In this document: positions 44,050-52,175 of the stretch, one piece after another
How the letters are laid out: each line of letters starts with the position of its first letter
Numbering within the stretch: the first letter of the stretch is position 1
DNA from: a virus
Strand: one strand, 5' to 3'
IMG/VR virus record: IMGVR_UViG_3300042302_000394
Location: 1 to 64,000 of that record
DNA: 64,000 nt
Notes under the pieces: generated by a model
Database searches by the model: none
Told to the model about the DNA's origin: nothing
What the model saw: only the letters and a program-made list of their open reading frames with translations
Translations under genes and position numbers: made by a program

Positions 44050-44884
44050 GACGCACCTTGATAAGACGGATCATCATTTCTTCATCTTCGGCTTCGTATG
44101 CCTGCTCAATTTCGTGAGTCTTCATAAGAGCAGCATCGCCTAAGGCACGAGTTTCTGGATTAGCACTTTCTTTCATAAAGCTAAGTCCAGTCTCGCCGTG
44201 TTCTTTGCGCTTGAGTTCACAGTACTCACTCCACCCGCCGGCATCGTGTGCGTCAGGACGGTTTGGATAAACATCTTTCCACCAACGATATAGGTCAAGA
44301 ACTTCCTGTGCCTTAACAGCCTGCGGAGTTGGCTTACCAATATTTGGATCACCTTCGGCCCAGCCACTATCTGTATCGTGGCGGAGACTTCGTTGCCAAT
44401 CCAGATTGTCGAGTCCAGCTTGTGGACAACGCCAGGTTCTCCAACGGAACCAACCAGTTGCCCAGAATGGGGGATTATACTTAACACTGTCTGCCTTATC
44501 TGCCCAAGCAATTTGCCACCAAGCTAATTCGACTTCAACAAAGTCGACCAGCTCATTAAAAAGACAAGGAAGGAAACGATTACCAACATCACACCACTGA
44601 CCGGGTTTAATGTCTTTAGGGTGTGCAGTGAGACTATGAGTACGAGTAACCCACCGGTTATTAACATAATACTTGATATCATAAATCTTCCTAACGGGCC
44701 AAGTGACAAAGTCTTGGAGGTGGCCGAGTGCTTCTTCCGCTAGCCAGTAACGGAAATTGTGTTTCATTTGAGCCGCAGTTGTCCAGTCGTCCCATTGTTC
44801 AGCTGTACCGGCACTAAGTTTCTTAGTACCACGAAGCCAATCTGCAAAAGGACTGCAACTCCAATATTTCGAGTGTTGTGCCAT
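44033..44884 (-). CDS. Conserved phage hypothetical, Trp-rich, 283 aa
   Basis: Start at 44884 (MAQHSKYWSCSP) is preferred over 44905, which overlaps the previous stop. Very Trp-rich (FWATGWFRWRTWRCPQ, ELAWWQIAW) with many conserved polar patches. Seen as a conserved unknown in aquatic T4-like phages. No catalytic motif recognised. Confidence 0.75.
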   Translation of the reverse strand: MAQHSKYWSCSPFADWLRGTKKLSAGTAEQWDDWTTAAQMKHNFRYWLAEEALGHLQDFVTWPVRKIYDIKYYVNNRWVTRTHSLTAHPKDIKPGQWCDVGNRFLPCLFNELVDFVEVELAWWQIAWADKADSVKYNPPFWATGWFRWRTWRCPQAGLDNLDWQRSLRHDTDSGWAEGDPNIGKPTPQAVKAQEVLDLYRWWKDVYPNRPDAHDAGGWSEYCELKRKEHGETGLSFMKESANPETRALGDAALMKTHEIEQAYEAEDEEMMIRLIKVRHGLWT

Positions 44885-44885
44885 T

Positions 44886-45572
44886 TTAGTCTTTCTTTTC
44901 GCCAAACAGTTGTAGTAGGCTTAGGAACAAGTTAATAAAATTCAAATACAAGCTCAGTGCTCCGCGAATTTCGGCAACACCATCATTTTCCATTGATACC
45001 TCTTCACGAATACGCTGTGTGTCGTAGGCAGTTAATCCAAGGAACACTAGAATAGCAATGGCCGAAATGACCATTTGAAATACTGTGCTACCAACAAAAA
45101 TATTGATAACGCTGGCAATAATAATGGCAATCAATCCAATTAACAATAGTGATCCAAATCCACTAAGATCCTTTTTAGTAAAGTACCCGTATCCACTCAT
45201 AACACCAAATAGGATCGCACCTCCCATAAAGGCCGATACAATACTGCCCATGTTGTACACCACAAAAATTGTAGCAAAACTAAGCCCCATGAGTGCTGAA
45301 AATATATACAAAAATATCTGTGAGCCCGTTTTACTAAACTTTTCACTGGCTACACTAAATGCCAAAATCAGTAAAAGAGGTGCAAAAATTACTATCCATT
45401 TCATAATACCAGTGAAGAAAAAGGCCATCAATGCTGCATTAGCACTGACCTGATAGCTAGTAAACATTGAAATCAATACCGCAATTGCCATGTGCCCATA
45501 GACCCGACCCATTGCAGAATTGATCTGCTCTGCGTTTCTATAGACACTATTTTCATAAGTTGTCGAATACAT
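44886..45572 (-). CDS. Bax inhibitor-1 (BI-1/YccA/YbhL-type) membrane protein
   Basis: 228 residues with seven predicted membrane helices from about residue 25 to 215. The family marks are the C-terminal TAYDTQRIREE (~176-186) with the paired acidic residue that governs ion conductance, then LSLYLNFINLFLSLLQLFG. In bacteria such proteins (YccA) are substrates/regulators of FtsH, and eukaryotic members suppress cell death. A phage copy may guard the host membrane or FtsH during infection. Confidence 0.93.
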   Translation of the reverse strand: MYSTTYENSVYRNAEQINSAMGRVYGHMAIAVLISMFTSYQVSANAALMAFFFTGIMKWIVIFAPLLLILAFSVASEKFSKTGSQIFLYIFSALMGLSFATIFVVYNMGSIVSAFMGGAILFGVMSGYGYFTKKDLSGFGSLLLIGLIAIIIASVINIFVGSTVFQMVISAIAILVFLGLTAYDTQRIREEVSMENDGVAEIRGALSLYLNFINLFLSLLQLFGEKKD

Positions 45573-45586
45573 ATATATAATCTCCT

Positions 45587-45826
45587 TTAACCTCTAATGG
45601 TTATTTGTGTTTTATTTACAACGGGACCGTCGCTAACGAAGTCTAATCCAGCCATCTTGCCTTCATAAACTTTACCGTTCCATCTCATTGGCATCTTGAT
45701 GCTTTTATTTAATACAACAGTTAGCCGATCTTTATCTTTAAATTCATAGACGGTAGCATCCACTAACTTACTAGTATTTGCCTGCCGCACTTTACATGTT
45801 TCACTATGCCTAATTATATCTGCCAT
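45587..45826 (-). CDS. Conserved small phage hypothetical, 79 aa
   Basis: Beta-rich basic protein (MADIIRHSETCKVRQANT; MPMRWNGKVYEGKMAGLDF). Similar small proteins precede BI-1 or structural genes in other phages. First gene after a consensus promoter. Confidence 0.72.
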   Translation of the reverse strand: MADIIRHSETCKVRQANTSKLVDATVYEFKDKDRLTVVLNKSIKMPMRWNGKVYEGKMAGLDFVSDGPVVNKTQITIRG

Positions 45827-45832
45827 ACGACT

Positions 45833-45861
45833 ATTATATAGTAGATTGTACCAAAAGTCAA
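45833..45861 (-). promoter_or_regulatory. Sigma70 promoter for 45587 and BI-1
   Basis: TTGACT (45861-45856), 17-bp spacer, TATAAT (45838-45833). ACCAAAA/TTTTGGT arms form a dyad around the -35 box. The TGA of the -35 box is the mazG stop codon. Confidence 0.85.
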
Positions 45862-46229
45862 TTGGTTTTGGTAATAAACGGAGTTAATTCTGGAGGCGTC
45901 CAGCCCAAAGGTTTAAGCACTTTTCCATCCTCGCGCTTACGCACCTTGCCTGTTTCTTTGTCAATTTTGGCAAAATTAGTTCTCATGACTTCTTTCCATG
46001 CACCCTCTGCATCTGCGCCCATGCTGTGTAATGCTCCTATTGTAACAACTAAAATATCGACTAGTGCATCGACGGTTTCGACTTTATCGTGTTGGCCTAC
46101 AGCTTCGCCTAATTCTCTACACTCTTCTTCTATTAGCGTCATGTAAAGGTTAAATTGATCTTCGTTAAAGTTATCAACGGTCTGGTCGCAGGCTCGCATA
46201 AACTTTTCCATATCTCTAAAAACATTCAT
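45858..46229 (-). CDS. mazG: MazG-like nucleotide pyrophosphohydrolase
   Basis: 123-residue all-alpha NTP pyrophosphatase. The ligand pattern EEECRELGEAV (~34-44) and ETVDALVDILVVTIG (~51-65) gives E-x-x-E and E-x-x-D metal sites. Enzymes of this class hydrolyse dNTPs, non-canonical NTPs or ppGpp-linked nucleotides; phage MazG is often proposed to lower ppGpp. The HD hydrolase at 61090 is a possible partner. Shine-Dalgarno AAAGGA upstream of the ATG. Confidence 0.88.
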   Translation of the reverse strand: MNVFRDMEKFMRACDQTVDNFNEDQFNLYMTLIEEECRELGEAVGQHDKVETVDALVDILVVTIGALHSMGADAEGAWKEVMRTNFAKIDKETGKVRKREDGKVLKPLGWTPPELTPFITKTN

Positions 46230-46286
46230 ATTTGGTCCTTTTGTTTTTTATTTTTTCTATTTTGAGCAGCTAGTCTCATTTTTTCT

Positions 46287-47063
46287 TTAGTTTCGTCGGA
46301 ATGTGTTTGTCATATATTCCTTGTTGTAAATTAAATTTTTAATACTTTGAGATCTACTCTTAGAACTCTTTTCCCCTAACACTGCTACTGCAAACATAGT
46401 ATCATTGTGCTTGACCAACATTACTAAGCATCTACCTGCTTTGCTGGTAAAGCCAGTTTTACTAATCAACACATTATAGTTTGTAATATCAGGATTAGTG
46501 TTTCTTACCTGTAATGTTACAGTCTTGTTCCTGTTATTGTCAAACTCTACTTTCTCATTTTCAGCCGATGAAATCTGTGTGATTAGCGTGTATCTACGCA
46601 ACCACCATACAAAATTTACTAGATCATTAGCTGTACTAACATTTCCGGCGCCTATACCACTAGCATCTTCAATACGAGTATTTTTTAGACCGATGTCGCT
46701 TATATGTTCATTGACATAGTTTATAAAGGCAGCGTAGCCACCAGGATGAGCATGTGCTAAACTGTCAGCGGCCCGATTATCGCTGGCGATCAGCATGGCC
46801 TTGATAAGTTCTATTCGGAGAACCTTGGTCTTATTTGGAAATCGTCCTGTTGTAGATCCTTTGACAACGATTGATTCGTTGAGATCAACTCCACTGTCAA
46901 TTACTGCCATTGCTGTAAATAGTTTAGTAACACTGGCAATTGGTACTACTTGATCTTCTCTAACCGCAGCCTCCATTACTGCATCGGTAAAATTATATAG
47001 TGCGGCAGTTGTGGCACCTGCGTTTAGAGAGCAGAACAGAAGAAGGATAGTTAGGATTTTCAT
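46287..47063 (-). CDS. Peptidase S11 / D-alanyl-D-alanine peptidase (PBP7-like)
   Basis: Starts at 47063 (MKILTILLLFCSLNAGATT), a signal peptide. Active site motifs are present: SVTK (SxxK, residues ~44-47), SDN (~98-100) and KTG (~201-203). Length ~258 residues. The family cleaves D-Ala-D-Ala crosslinks in the periplasm. Rare in phages: it may loosen the wall before lysis or aid DNA entry, or resist superinfection. A TAAATA box 5 nt before the ATG; no Shine-Dalgarno seen. Confidence 0.93.
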   Translation of the reverse strand: MKILTILLLFCSLNAGATTAALYNFTDAVMEAAVREDQVVPIASVTKLFTAMAVIDSGVDLNESIVVKGSTTGRFPNKTKVLRIELIKAMLIASDNRAADSLAHAHPGGYAAFINYVNEHISDIGLKNTRIEDASGIGAGNVSTANDLVNFVWWLRRYTLITQISSAENEKVEFDNNRNKTVTLQVRNTNPDITNYNVLISKTGFTSKAGRCLVMLVKHNDTMFAVAVLGEKSSKSRSQSIKNLIYNKEYMTNTFRRN

Positions 47064-47067
47064 ACAT

Positions 47068-47361
47068 TTATTTAACTTGTCCCCAACGAAGATAAAACTC
47101 GGATAACTTCTTTGCTTCAAGTTCCGCCATAATAATATACCTATATCCCATCCACATTGAATCCATATGTCTATGCCATTCTGGTTTATCTACAGCGTGT
47201 TTGAATACAAACTGCCCTGCTTCACTACGTTCCCAATCAAACATAGGCCCAGCAGCATATATGTCAGGATCGTCGACATCGGCAAGATTAAACTTATGCA
47301 CAACAACCTTGTGAATCTTTTTCACAACATCGCCTTCTACAGTATATCTTACTGAGCCCAT
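47068..47361 (-). CDS. Small hypothetical, 97 aa
   Basis: Alpha/beta protein with HMDSMWMGYRYIIMAELEA and an N-terminal MGSVRYTVEGDVVKK. Unknown. Overlaps the 47349 gene by 13 nt. Confidence 0.68.
   Translation of the reverse strand: MGSVRYTVEGDVVKKIHKVVVHKFNLADVDDPDIYAAGPMFDWERSEAGQFVFKHAVDKPEWHRHMDSMWMGYRYIIMAELEAKKLSEFYLRWGQVK
47069..47074 (-). promoter_or_regulatory. TAAATA late-type box for S11 peptidase
   Basis: Minus-strand TAAATA exactly 5 nt before the ATG at 47063; overlaps the stop codon of the upstream gene. Confidence 0.45.
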
Positions 47362-47678
47362 GATAGATGAAATACAGTTATAAATTTTTCAGCATCACTG
47401 CGATTTTTAAAATCCCACATGTCCCAAGACATTCGCTTACAGTTGGGCCAATCTTTTAATTTTTCTTCTGTCCATCTAACACAGTTGTCTAGATTTATTG
47501 AATGAAGATGGTCGTTTACAAATTCCTCTGCCTCGGACGAACCCCAGTCTTCTACAAGTTGTAGCCGCCACCATCTTACACCGGTACCTGTTCCATCACA
47601 ATTAAGTTTAGGTTTAATCACAGAAAGTTTTTTGCTCCACTGAAATATCACCGCCTGCAAATCATCAAGTGCGCTCAT
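47349..47678 (-). CDS. Small hypothetical, 109 aa
   Basis: MSALDDLQAVIFQWSKKLSV start; WWRLQLVEDWG and LSWAQ at the end. No known domain. ATGA overlap with the upstream 47675 gene. Confidence 0.68.
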   Translation of the reverse strand: MSALDDLQAVIFQWSKKLSVIKPKLNCDGTGTGVRWWRLQLVEDWGSSEAEEFVNDHLHSINLDNCVRWTEEKLKDWPNCKRMSWDMWDFKNRSDAEKFITVFHLSWAQ

Positions 47679-48130
47679 GCCTTCTTCTTTTTAAAGTACC
47701 GACGCTTTGGTTTATTGTCTTTTAGATTTAAAGGAGCGTGTTCCATCTCCATTTGACTCTTCTGTAGAGCCGCATGTATTTCTTCCGTGCTAGGCCCTTC
47801 TTCTTCCTCAGATGAGTCAAGACTGGGATGATCATCAAATGCAAAACCAACAGTACTGGCAAATTTAATAGTAGATTCAAAATTACCAAGGTTTCTTAAA
47901 GACCCCACCGGACCTTTTTCGTCTTGACTAATGTTATGCCACGTTCGAATCTCAAGAATAGGTTCAATGTGTGAAGGTACTTCGATAATATAGTGATCAC
48001 CGACAGAGTACCCTGCTTCACTTAGGTCAATTACTTTAATAACCTTGCCCTGAACAGGCTTGGTATTGCTTCGGTTAATGCCATATATCCATACTGTATC
48101 ACCTACTGCATATTGTTTTTTAACTGTCAT
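47675..48130 (-). CDS. Conserved phage hypothetical, 151 aa
   Basis: N-terminal half beta-rich (YAVGDTVWIYGINRSNTKPV, YSVGDHYIIEVP), resembling an SH3/OB-like barrel as found in small RNA-associated proteins; C-terminal tail is acidic then basic (EEEEGPSTEEI, KPKRRYFKKKKA). Perhaps nucleic-acid binding. The start lies inside the 48120 gene's tail by 11 nt. Confidence 0.68.
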   Translation of the reverse strand: MTVKKQYAVGDTVWIYGINRSNTKPVQGKVIKVIDLSEAGYSVGDHYIIEVPSHIEPILEIRTWHNISQDEKGPVGSLRNLGNFESTIKFASTVGFAFDDHPSLDSSEEEEGPSTEEIHAALQKSQMEMEHAPLNLKDNKPKRRYFKKKKA

Positions 48131-48293
48131 GTTTTTCCTTAACGCTTACGTTACCTTTAGACTCTAACATGTCCTTAATGAACTTGATAGCTTTTCTATC
48201 GGTATCGTAAACGTATTCTGCGTCCTCGTCATCGGTCCGCAAAGTTACTACAACACCGTTTTTTACCTTACGGATCTCGATTGACTCAAACAT
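48120..48293 (-). CDS. Small hypothetical, 57 aa
   Basis: ATG at 48293 preceded by AAGGTG. MFESIEIRKVKNGVVVTLR, then an acidic part and a helical end. No motif recognised. Coupled to the downstream gene by overlap. Confidence 0.68.
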   Translation of the reverse strand: MFESIEIRKVKNGVVVTLRTDDEDAEYVYDTDRKAIKFIKDMLESKGNVSVKEKHDS

Positions 48294-48305
48294 AAATTCA
48301 CCTTT

Positions 48306-49037
48306 TTATTTAGGAACACTTAAATTGTAATTGAAGTGAAAGATTCCAATATGAGCTGTTTCACGACTCAACTCTTGATCACACCAGATCTCGTAACCTG
48401 CTTTTTGTGCCTGTTGACAGAAGAAGATATCTTCACCGATTTCCAAATTAAGTTCTGGAATAAACTCTTGCAAGTAATGAGGCTGTGGGATTTTTTCATA
48501 TACTTCACGCTTGCAAAGTACTAGACCGTGTGGTAGAACATCGATCAGTTCCATTGCTGGACTATTATCTGTAGTTTGGAATTCACGGAAGTTTCCGCTA
48601 GATCCAACCATACCTGTGAAGTTTGCATTAGGGAAACGACGACGACGATAGTTAGCACCCACAATGTCTTTGTTCCGCTTGAGTAAACGAATAGGAGCAT
48701 CGATTGGGAATTTCATGTCACTGTCAACCCACCAGATATAATCAAAGTCACTCTTTAAGAAGATGTCAACTAGGTTACGACGAGCAATAGTAATAACACT
48801 ACCGATATTAAATGCACAATTAATCTTAATACCGTGTGCTACTAGATTAGCAGCCGACATAGCAAGATGTTGTGCAAACTCTGCATTGACCATTTCCATT
48901 GCTGGAACAGCAATCATAATTGATGGCGGTTTACCTCCTGGCTGCGTTGGCATCGCAGTGGTAGTTGGTGCTGTCGGAGCTGCCGGGCGAGCCAAGTTAG
49001 TCGGGCGGCTTGGAATGTTTAATTTACCTTTTTTCAT
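48306..49037 (-). CDS. Glycosyltransferase (GT-A fold), 243 aa
   Basis: Begins with a Pro/Thr/Ala-rich leader (~10-35), then IMIAVPAME (~40-48), the start of a nucleotide-sugar fold. WWVDSDMKFP (~102-111) holds a D-x-D metal site; GANYRRRRFPN and GEDIFFCQQAQKAGYEIW (~200-217) provide the acceptor-side acidic residue. Resembles family 2-like transferases seen in phage genomes. Directly upstream of other operon genes; may modify phage DNA, capsid or host LPS. Confidence 0.85.
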   Translation of the reverse strand: MKKGKLNIPSRPTNLARPAAPTAPTTTAMPTQPGGKPPSIMIAVPAMEMVNAEFAQHLAMSAANLVAHGIKINCAFNIGSVITIARRNLVDIFLKSDFDYIWWVDSDMKFPIDAPIRLLKRNKDIVGANYRRRRFPNANFTGMVGSSGNFREFQTTDNSPAMELIDVLPHGLVLCKREVYEKIPQPHYLQEFIPELNLEIGEDIFFCQQAQKAGYEIWCDQELSRETAHIGIFHFNYNLSVPK

Positions 49038-49049
49038 TTTTATCCTTAA

Positions 49050-49748
49050 TTATCTAGGTGCGAACTCTTGTTGTAATTTGATGTTATCAAAAAATTCTTT
49101 CTTTGTAGCTGGATCATCTCTAAATGATCCTTTGAGCACAGTTGTTTGAGTTAATGAACTATGCGCCATGATGCCACGATTCTCACAGCACCCGTGTACT
49201 GCTTGAATGTAGACTGCTACGTTTTCTGAGGCAGTAGCTTTACTAATTTCTCGGGCAATGTCGTTGCAAAGTTCCTCCTGGAGAGTCCCGCGACGAGCAC
49301 ACCACTGAGCAATACGAGTGTACTTGCTAAGACCAATAAGTTTTTCTGCGGCGATGATGCCAATGTAAGCGACACCGCTAACGGGCTGATGATGATGACT
49401 GCACATAGAGCGCAACTCACTACGTACCACCAGCATACCTTCGTATCGGTCTTCTGAATCGTTTGGAAATGCTGTTGCGTCTGGTGCTGCTTCATATCTT
49501 CCTGCCATTATTTCATTGTAGTACATCTTGGCCAGTCTACGTGCTGTGCCTTTGCTGTTGGGGTCGGTTTCACGATCGATCAACAGTGAATCTAACACTT
49601 TTTCAAAGGCCTCTGTTGCTTCGTCAATAAGTTCAGGCATAACATTGTTGTCGACATAGTCGCTGATGTTGTCGCCTGCCCAGAAGCGTTTGTTATCTTG
49701 TTTCATTCGATCGCGGATAACTTGCGATAGATTTTTACTTGTATCCAT
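49050..49748 (-). CDS. folE: GTP cyclohydrolase I (FolE)
   Basis: 232 residues. CSHHHQPVSGVAYIGI (~133-148) and HGCCENRG (~199-206) provide the zinc-binding Cys, His, Cys set, and SKYTRI and EELCNDIA the substrate-binding region. Forms dihydroneopterin triphosphate, feeding both folate and, through QueD, the 7-deazaguanine route. The second motif is HGCCENRG rather than the common HLCMTMRG, but ligands are kept. Preceded by a TTGACT-17-TATTAT promoter. Confidence 0.94.
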   Translation of the reverse strand: MDTSKNLSQVIRDRMKQDNKRFWAGDNISDYVDNNVMPELIDEATEAFEKVLDSLLIDRETDPNSKGTARRLAKMYYNEIMAGRYEAAPDATAFPNDSEDRYEGMLVVRSELRSMCSHHHQPVSGVAYIGIIAAEKLIGLSKYTRIAQWCARRGTLQEELCNDIAREISKATASENVAVYIQAVHGCCENRGIMAHSSLTQTTVLKGSFRDDPATKKEFFDNIKLQQEFAPR

Positions 49749-49786
49749 TTATTCTCCGAGTTATTGTCGTGGATGACTTGTATATT

Positions 49787-49815
49787 ATAATACATTATTA
49801 TTTAGGTTCAGTCAA
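49787..49815 (-). promoter_or_regulatory. Sigma70 promoter for folE
   Basis: TTGACT (49815-49810), 17-bp spacer, TATTAT (49792-49787). The -35 lies in the last codons of the UDP-sugar dehydrogenase gene. Confidence 0.75.
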
Positions 49816-50631
49816 GCGTAGTATTAGATTTTTCTTAACTGCGGAGTCCAAAACATTCATTTGCACACCTTGTTGTTCTGCGTATTTTAATAGAGCAGAA
49901 GTATCTTTTGGAAAGCACATACCGCCAAATCCGAACTCGCCGTCGGGTCCTGGCACCTTCATATGACTATTGCCAATACGACTATCCATTGTAATCATAC
50001 TGGCAATCTTATTATAATCTTGCCCTGTTTTAGTAGCAAGGGCATATAACTCATTCATAAACGTAACCTTAGTCGATAGGAATGAATTGATAGCATATTT
50101 GCTCAGTGCGGCTTCTTGGATAGTGCAATGCTGTACCTGTTCTAATGCAGTTTGCCCAAGCCGAATAATGCGTTCTGCATCACGCTGATATGCACCTACG
50201 CTACCGCCGATAATGGCAAACTTGCCATTTATATAATCTCTCTCAGCATTGGCAGCAGTTAGAAACTCCGGAGCATGAACTAGATTAGGGTACTGATCAT
50301 TTAGAGTTTGGTACACACTAGGTGGTGCAGTACACTTACTGATAATAACGCCTTTGTAATCTTTAAGTTTTTCTAAGACGTACTCTAATATACTGGCATC
50401 GCATTTGCCATCGTCTCCCATTGGAGTAGGTACGCAGACAAACACGCCTTCGCAGTCGGCGAGATCTTTAAATGTGTGTGAACCTTTTGTTGTATCTTTA
50501 TCAACTAGTATAAGGTCAGTTGAGATTTCCATTGATCTAGCAATGGCACTGCCCACAAATCCTAGGCCCACAATGCCTATTTTTGGGTTATTTGAAAAAG
50601 GGAAATTCATAATATATGTATTTAATGTCAT
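49798..50631 (-). CDS. Short UDP-glucose/GDP-mannose 6-dehydrogenase, 277 aa
   Basis: Rossmann start KIGIVGLGFVGSAIARSM (~16-33). Catalytic Cys in FGGMCFPKD (~241-249), conserved SKYAINSFLSTKVTFMNE-type central helix (shortened), and PEFLTAANA. It lacks the C-terminal UDP-binding domain of usual 390-450-residue enzymes, ending soon after the Cys. ATG 50631 gives ATGA with the previous gene; an ATG at 50610 after a TAAATA box is an alternative. It would oxidise UDP-glucose to UDP-glucuronate, the substrate of UXS here. Confidence 0.87.
   Translation of the reverse strand: MTLNTYIMNFPFSNNPKIGIVGLGFVGSAIARSMEISTDLILVDKDTTKGSHTFKDLADCEGVFVCVPTPMGDDGKCDASILEYVLEKLKDYKGVIISKCTAPPSVYQTLNDQYPNLVHAPEFLTAANAERDYINGKFAIIGGSVGAYQRDAERIIRLGQTALEQVQHCTIQEAALSKYAINSFLSTKVTFMNELYALATKTGQDYNKIASMITMDSRIGNSHMKVPGPDGEFGFGGMCFPKDTSALLKYAEQQGVQMNVLDSAVKKNLILRLTEPK
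50619..50624 (-). promoter_or_regulatory. TAAATA box before alternative start of dehydrogenase
   Basis: Minus-strand TAAATA 8 nt before an internal ATG at 50610. It may mark a late, leaderless start giving a 7-residue shorter protein. Confidence 0.3.
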
Positions 50632-50855
50632 TCACTGAGCCCCATAAAAATAAGTTCACGCTCTGTAACATTGGCAACAGGTTTGAGCCAACCGTGACGA
50701 ATACATTCATTGATAATCATCTTGTATTCTTTTGGACAACTTTGATTGATCTCAAATCCTGCTCGAGGTGCCTGCATCAATCCGTCGTAGATTACGAATT
50801 TAGGATCGCTCTGTTTGAGAGTGCGTATTTGACTTTTGTATAGAGTGTATGTCAT
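50628..50855 (-). CDS. Small conserved hypothetical, 75 aa
   Basis: MTYTLYKSQIRTLKQSDPKF and a C-terminal NECIRHGWLKPVANV. Unknown; helix-rich with winged-helix-like end. First gene after a promoter at 50862. Confidence 0.7.
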   Translation of the reverse strand: MTYTLYKSQIRTLKQSDPKFVIYDGLMQAPRAGFEINQSCPKEYKMIINECIRHGWLKPVANVTERELIFMGLSE

Positions 50856-50861
50856 ACTGCT

Positions 50862-50890
50862 AGTATAGCAGTATTAACATTGCATGTCAA
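50862..50890 (-). promoter_or_regulatory. Sigma70 promoter with -10 in a hairpin loop
   Basis: TTGACA (50890-50885), 17-bp spacer, TATACT (50867-50862). The -10 hexamer is in the loop of a perfect 7-bp dyad ATACTGC/GCAGTAT. The TGA of the -35 box is the stop of the SprT-like gene. Confidence 0.85.
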
Positions 50891-51621
50891 CGGTCTATCC
50901 AGTCTTTATTACGGTAAGGTTTACCAATGGCTGCTTGCGGTAGATATCGAACTACTTTCTTTTTTAATCGTTGAATAATGGGATGGTTGTGATCGTGTTG
51001 GAATGCTCTTAAATACATTCTCCAACTGTTGTGACGTCGTCTGATGCCTTTTTGGTTTTCACTTAGGTAGTCGACGATTTGGTCCACATCACCTTTAAAT
51101 TTGTCTATTAATTCACAAGCGATATTGAATCCGTATGCATCTATTTCATCGGAACAGCCCAAATAACTCTGCTCCATTTGCACTTCTGTTTTGTTTGCAG
51201 TGCTGGCATAATCTGGAATAATTTTAAATTTACGCCTACGATACTGCCTCATGTGTATCAATTCGTGTAGTAGGGTGTCTGCTACTGTATAACACATTCC
51301 CTTGTAGCGTTTTTTAGTTATGCATATATGCTCGTCAAACAACGAATAAACAAATATTATCTCTACAGCCTTCTTTTTATCTTGGTCCCACTCACTATAA
51401 TATGTTCCGCCCACCCAAACTTGATTGGATTCTACTTTAAAATTAGTACTTCGTTTAAACCTAACTGGCGCTAATTTTTTTAAATGATTGGTAATTTTGC
51501 TGTGGAATTTTTCTATAGTAAGCTGTTGCCCGACTAATTCCGGATAAAGAGAGTACAGGAAACTGGCGATAGTTTCTCGATCTAGCATAGACCAATTGAA
51601 TCGTACTCTTGGTGTAGTCAT
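50887..51621 (-). CDS. SprT-like zinc metalloprotease domain protein
   Basis: 244 residues with LLHELIHMRQYRRRKF (~118-133): HExxH active site of the SprT/zincin fold; a basic C-terminus (RLKKKVVRYLP). SprT relatives act on DNA-protein crosslinks (SPRTN) or as small metalloproteases in phages. Preceded by no ribosome-binding site of note. Located next to nucleotide metabolism (dCMP deaminase) genes. Confidence 0.85.
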   Translation of the reverse strand: MTTPRVRFNWSMLDRETIASFLYSLYPELVGQQLTIEKFHSKITNHLKKLAPVRFKRSTNFKVESNQVWVGGTYYSEWDQDKKKAVEIIFVYSLFDEHICITKKRYKGMCYTVADTLLHELIHMRQYRRRKFKIIPDYASTANKTEVQMEQSYLGCSDEIDAYGFNIACELIDKFKGDVDQIVDYLSENQKGIRRRHNSWRMYLRAFQHDHNHPIIQRLKKKVVRYLPQAAIGKPYRNKDWIDR

Positions 51622-51641
51622 GTTTCCACCTTGTAATATAT

Positions 51642-52175
51642 TTAGTTATCACTTACACTTTCATTATGTGCTACTTTAATGACGCTAAGACCACTCTTCT
51701 CTAAAAATTCTACGCCCGCCATGTCCCTATAACTATTGCGATAGTATACGCTAGATATGCCGCTTTGGTATATAAGTTTGGCACAATCCAAACAAGGAGC
51801 GTGAGTAATAAAAATATCAGCATCACGGCCGCTTTGGCTCGACTTGGCCAGCTTCGCAATCGCATTGGATTCAGCATGTAATACCTCTGGTTTAGTTTTT
51901 AATCCGTAACGAACATTTCGTTGAGCACCTTCGTGCCATCCTTCGTGCGGGTACTTAGCATCGAACTCCTCTGGGTCAAGCCAACCACCTGCACCCGAAT
52001 CCCAAACTTTATCTTCACAGTCATTATCCCAGCCCGCAGGCATTCCGTTGTAGCCGTAGCTAATAACTGAACCATCTTTAACAATAACCGCACCTACCTG
52101 AAGTCTAATGGCGTGGCTAAGTTCAGCAGCTCTTAAAGCCCAATCCATATACATGTCTATGTATTTTTCTTTCAT
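51642..52175 (-). CDS. dCMP deaminase
   Basis: 177 residues. HAESNAIAKL (~100-109) gives the zinc His and catalytic Glu; APCLDCAKLI (~130-139) the two zinc Cys. The insertion between N-terminal helix and HAE (DCEDKVWDSGAGGWL) may bind a second zinc or the allosteric dCTP/dTTP, as in T4 Cd. Converts dCMP to dUMP for thymidylate synthesis. Overlaps the next gene by ATGA. Confidence 0.93.
   Translation of the reverse strand: MKEKYIDMYMDWALRAAELSHAIRLQVGAVIVKDGSVISYGYNGMPAGWDNDCEDKVWDSGAGGWLDPEEFDAKYPHEGWHEGAQRNVRYGLKTKPEVLHAESNAIAKLAKSSQSGRDADIFITHAPCLDCAKLIYQSGISSVYYRNSYRDMAGVEFLEKSGLSVIKVAHNESVSDN

Noticed and set aside
46230-46286. 17-codon frame (MRLAAQNRKNKKQ...) between mazG and the S11 peptidase
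   Set aside because: Very short, bounded by stops, no convincing ribosome-binding site; could be translated but not supported.
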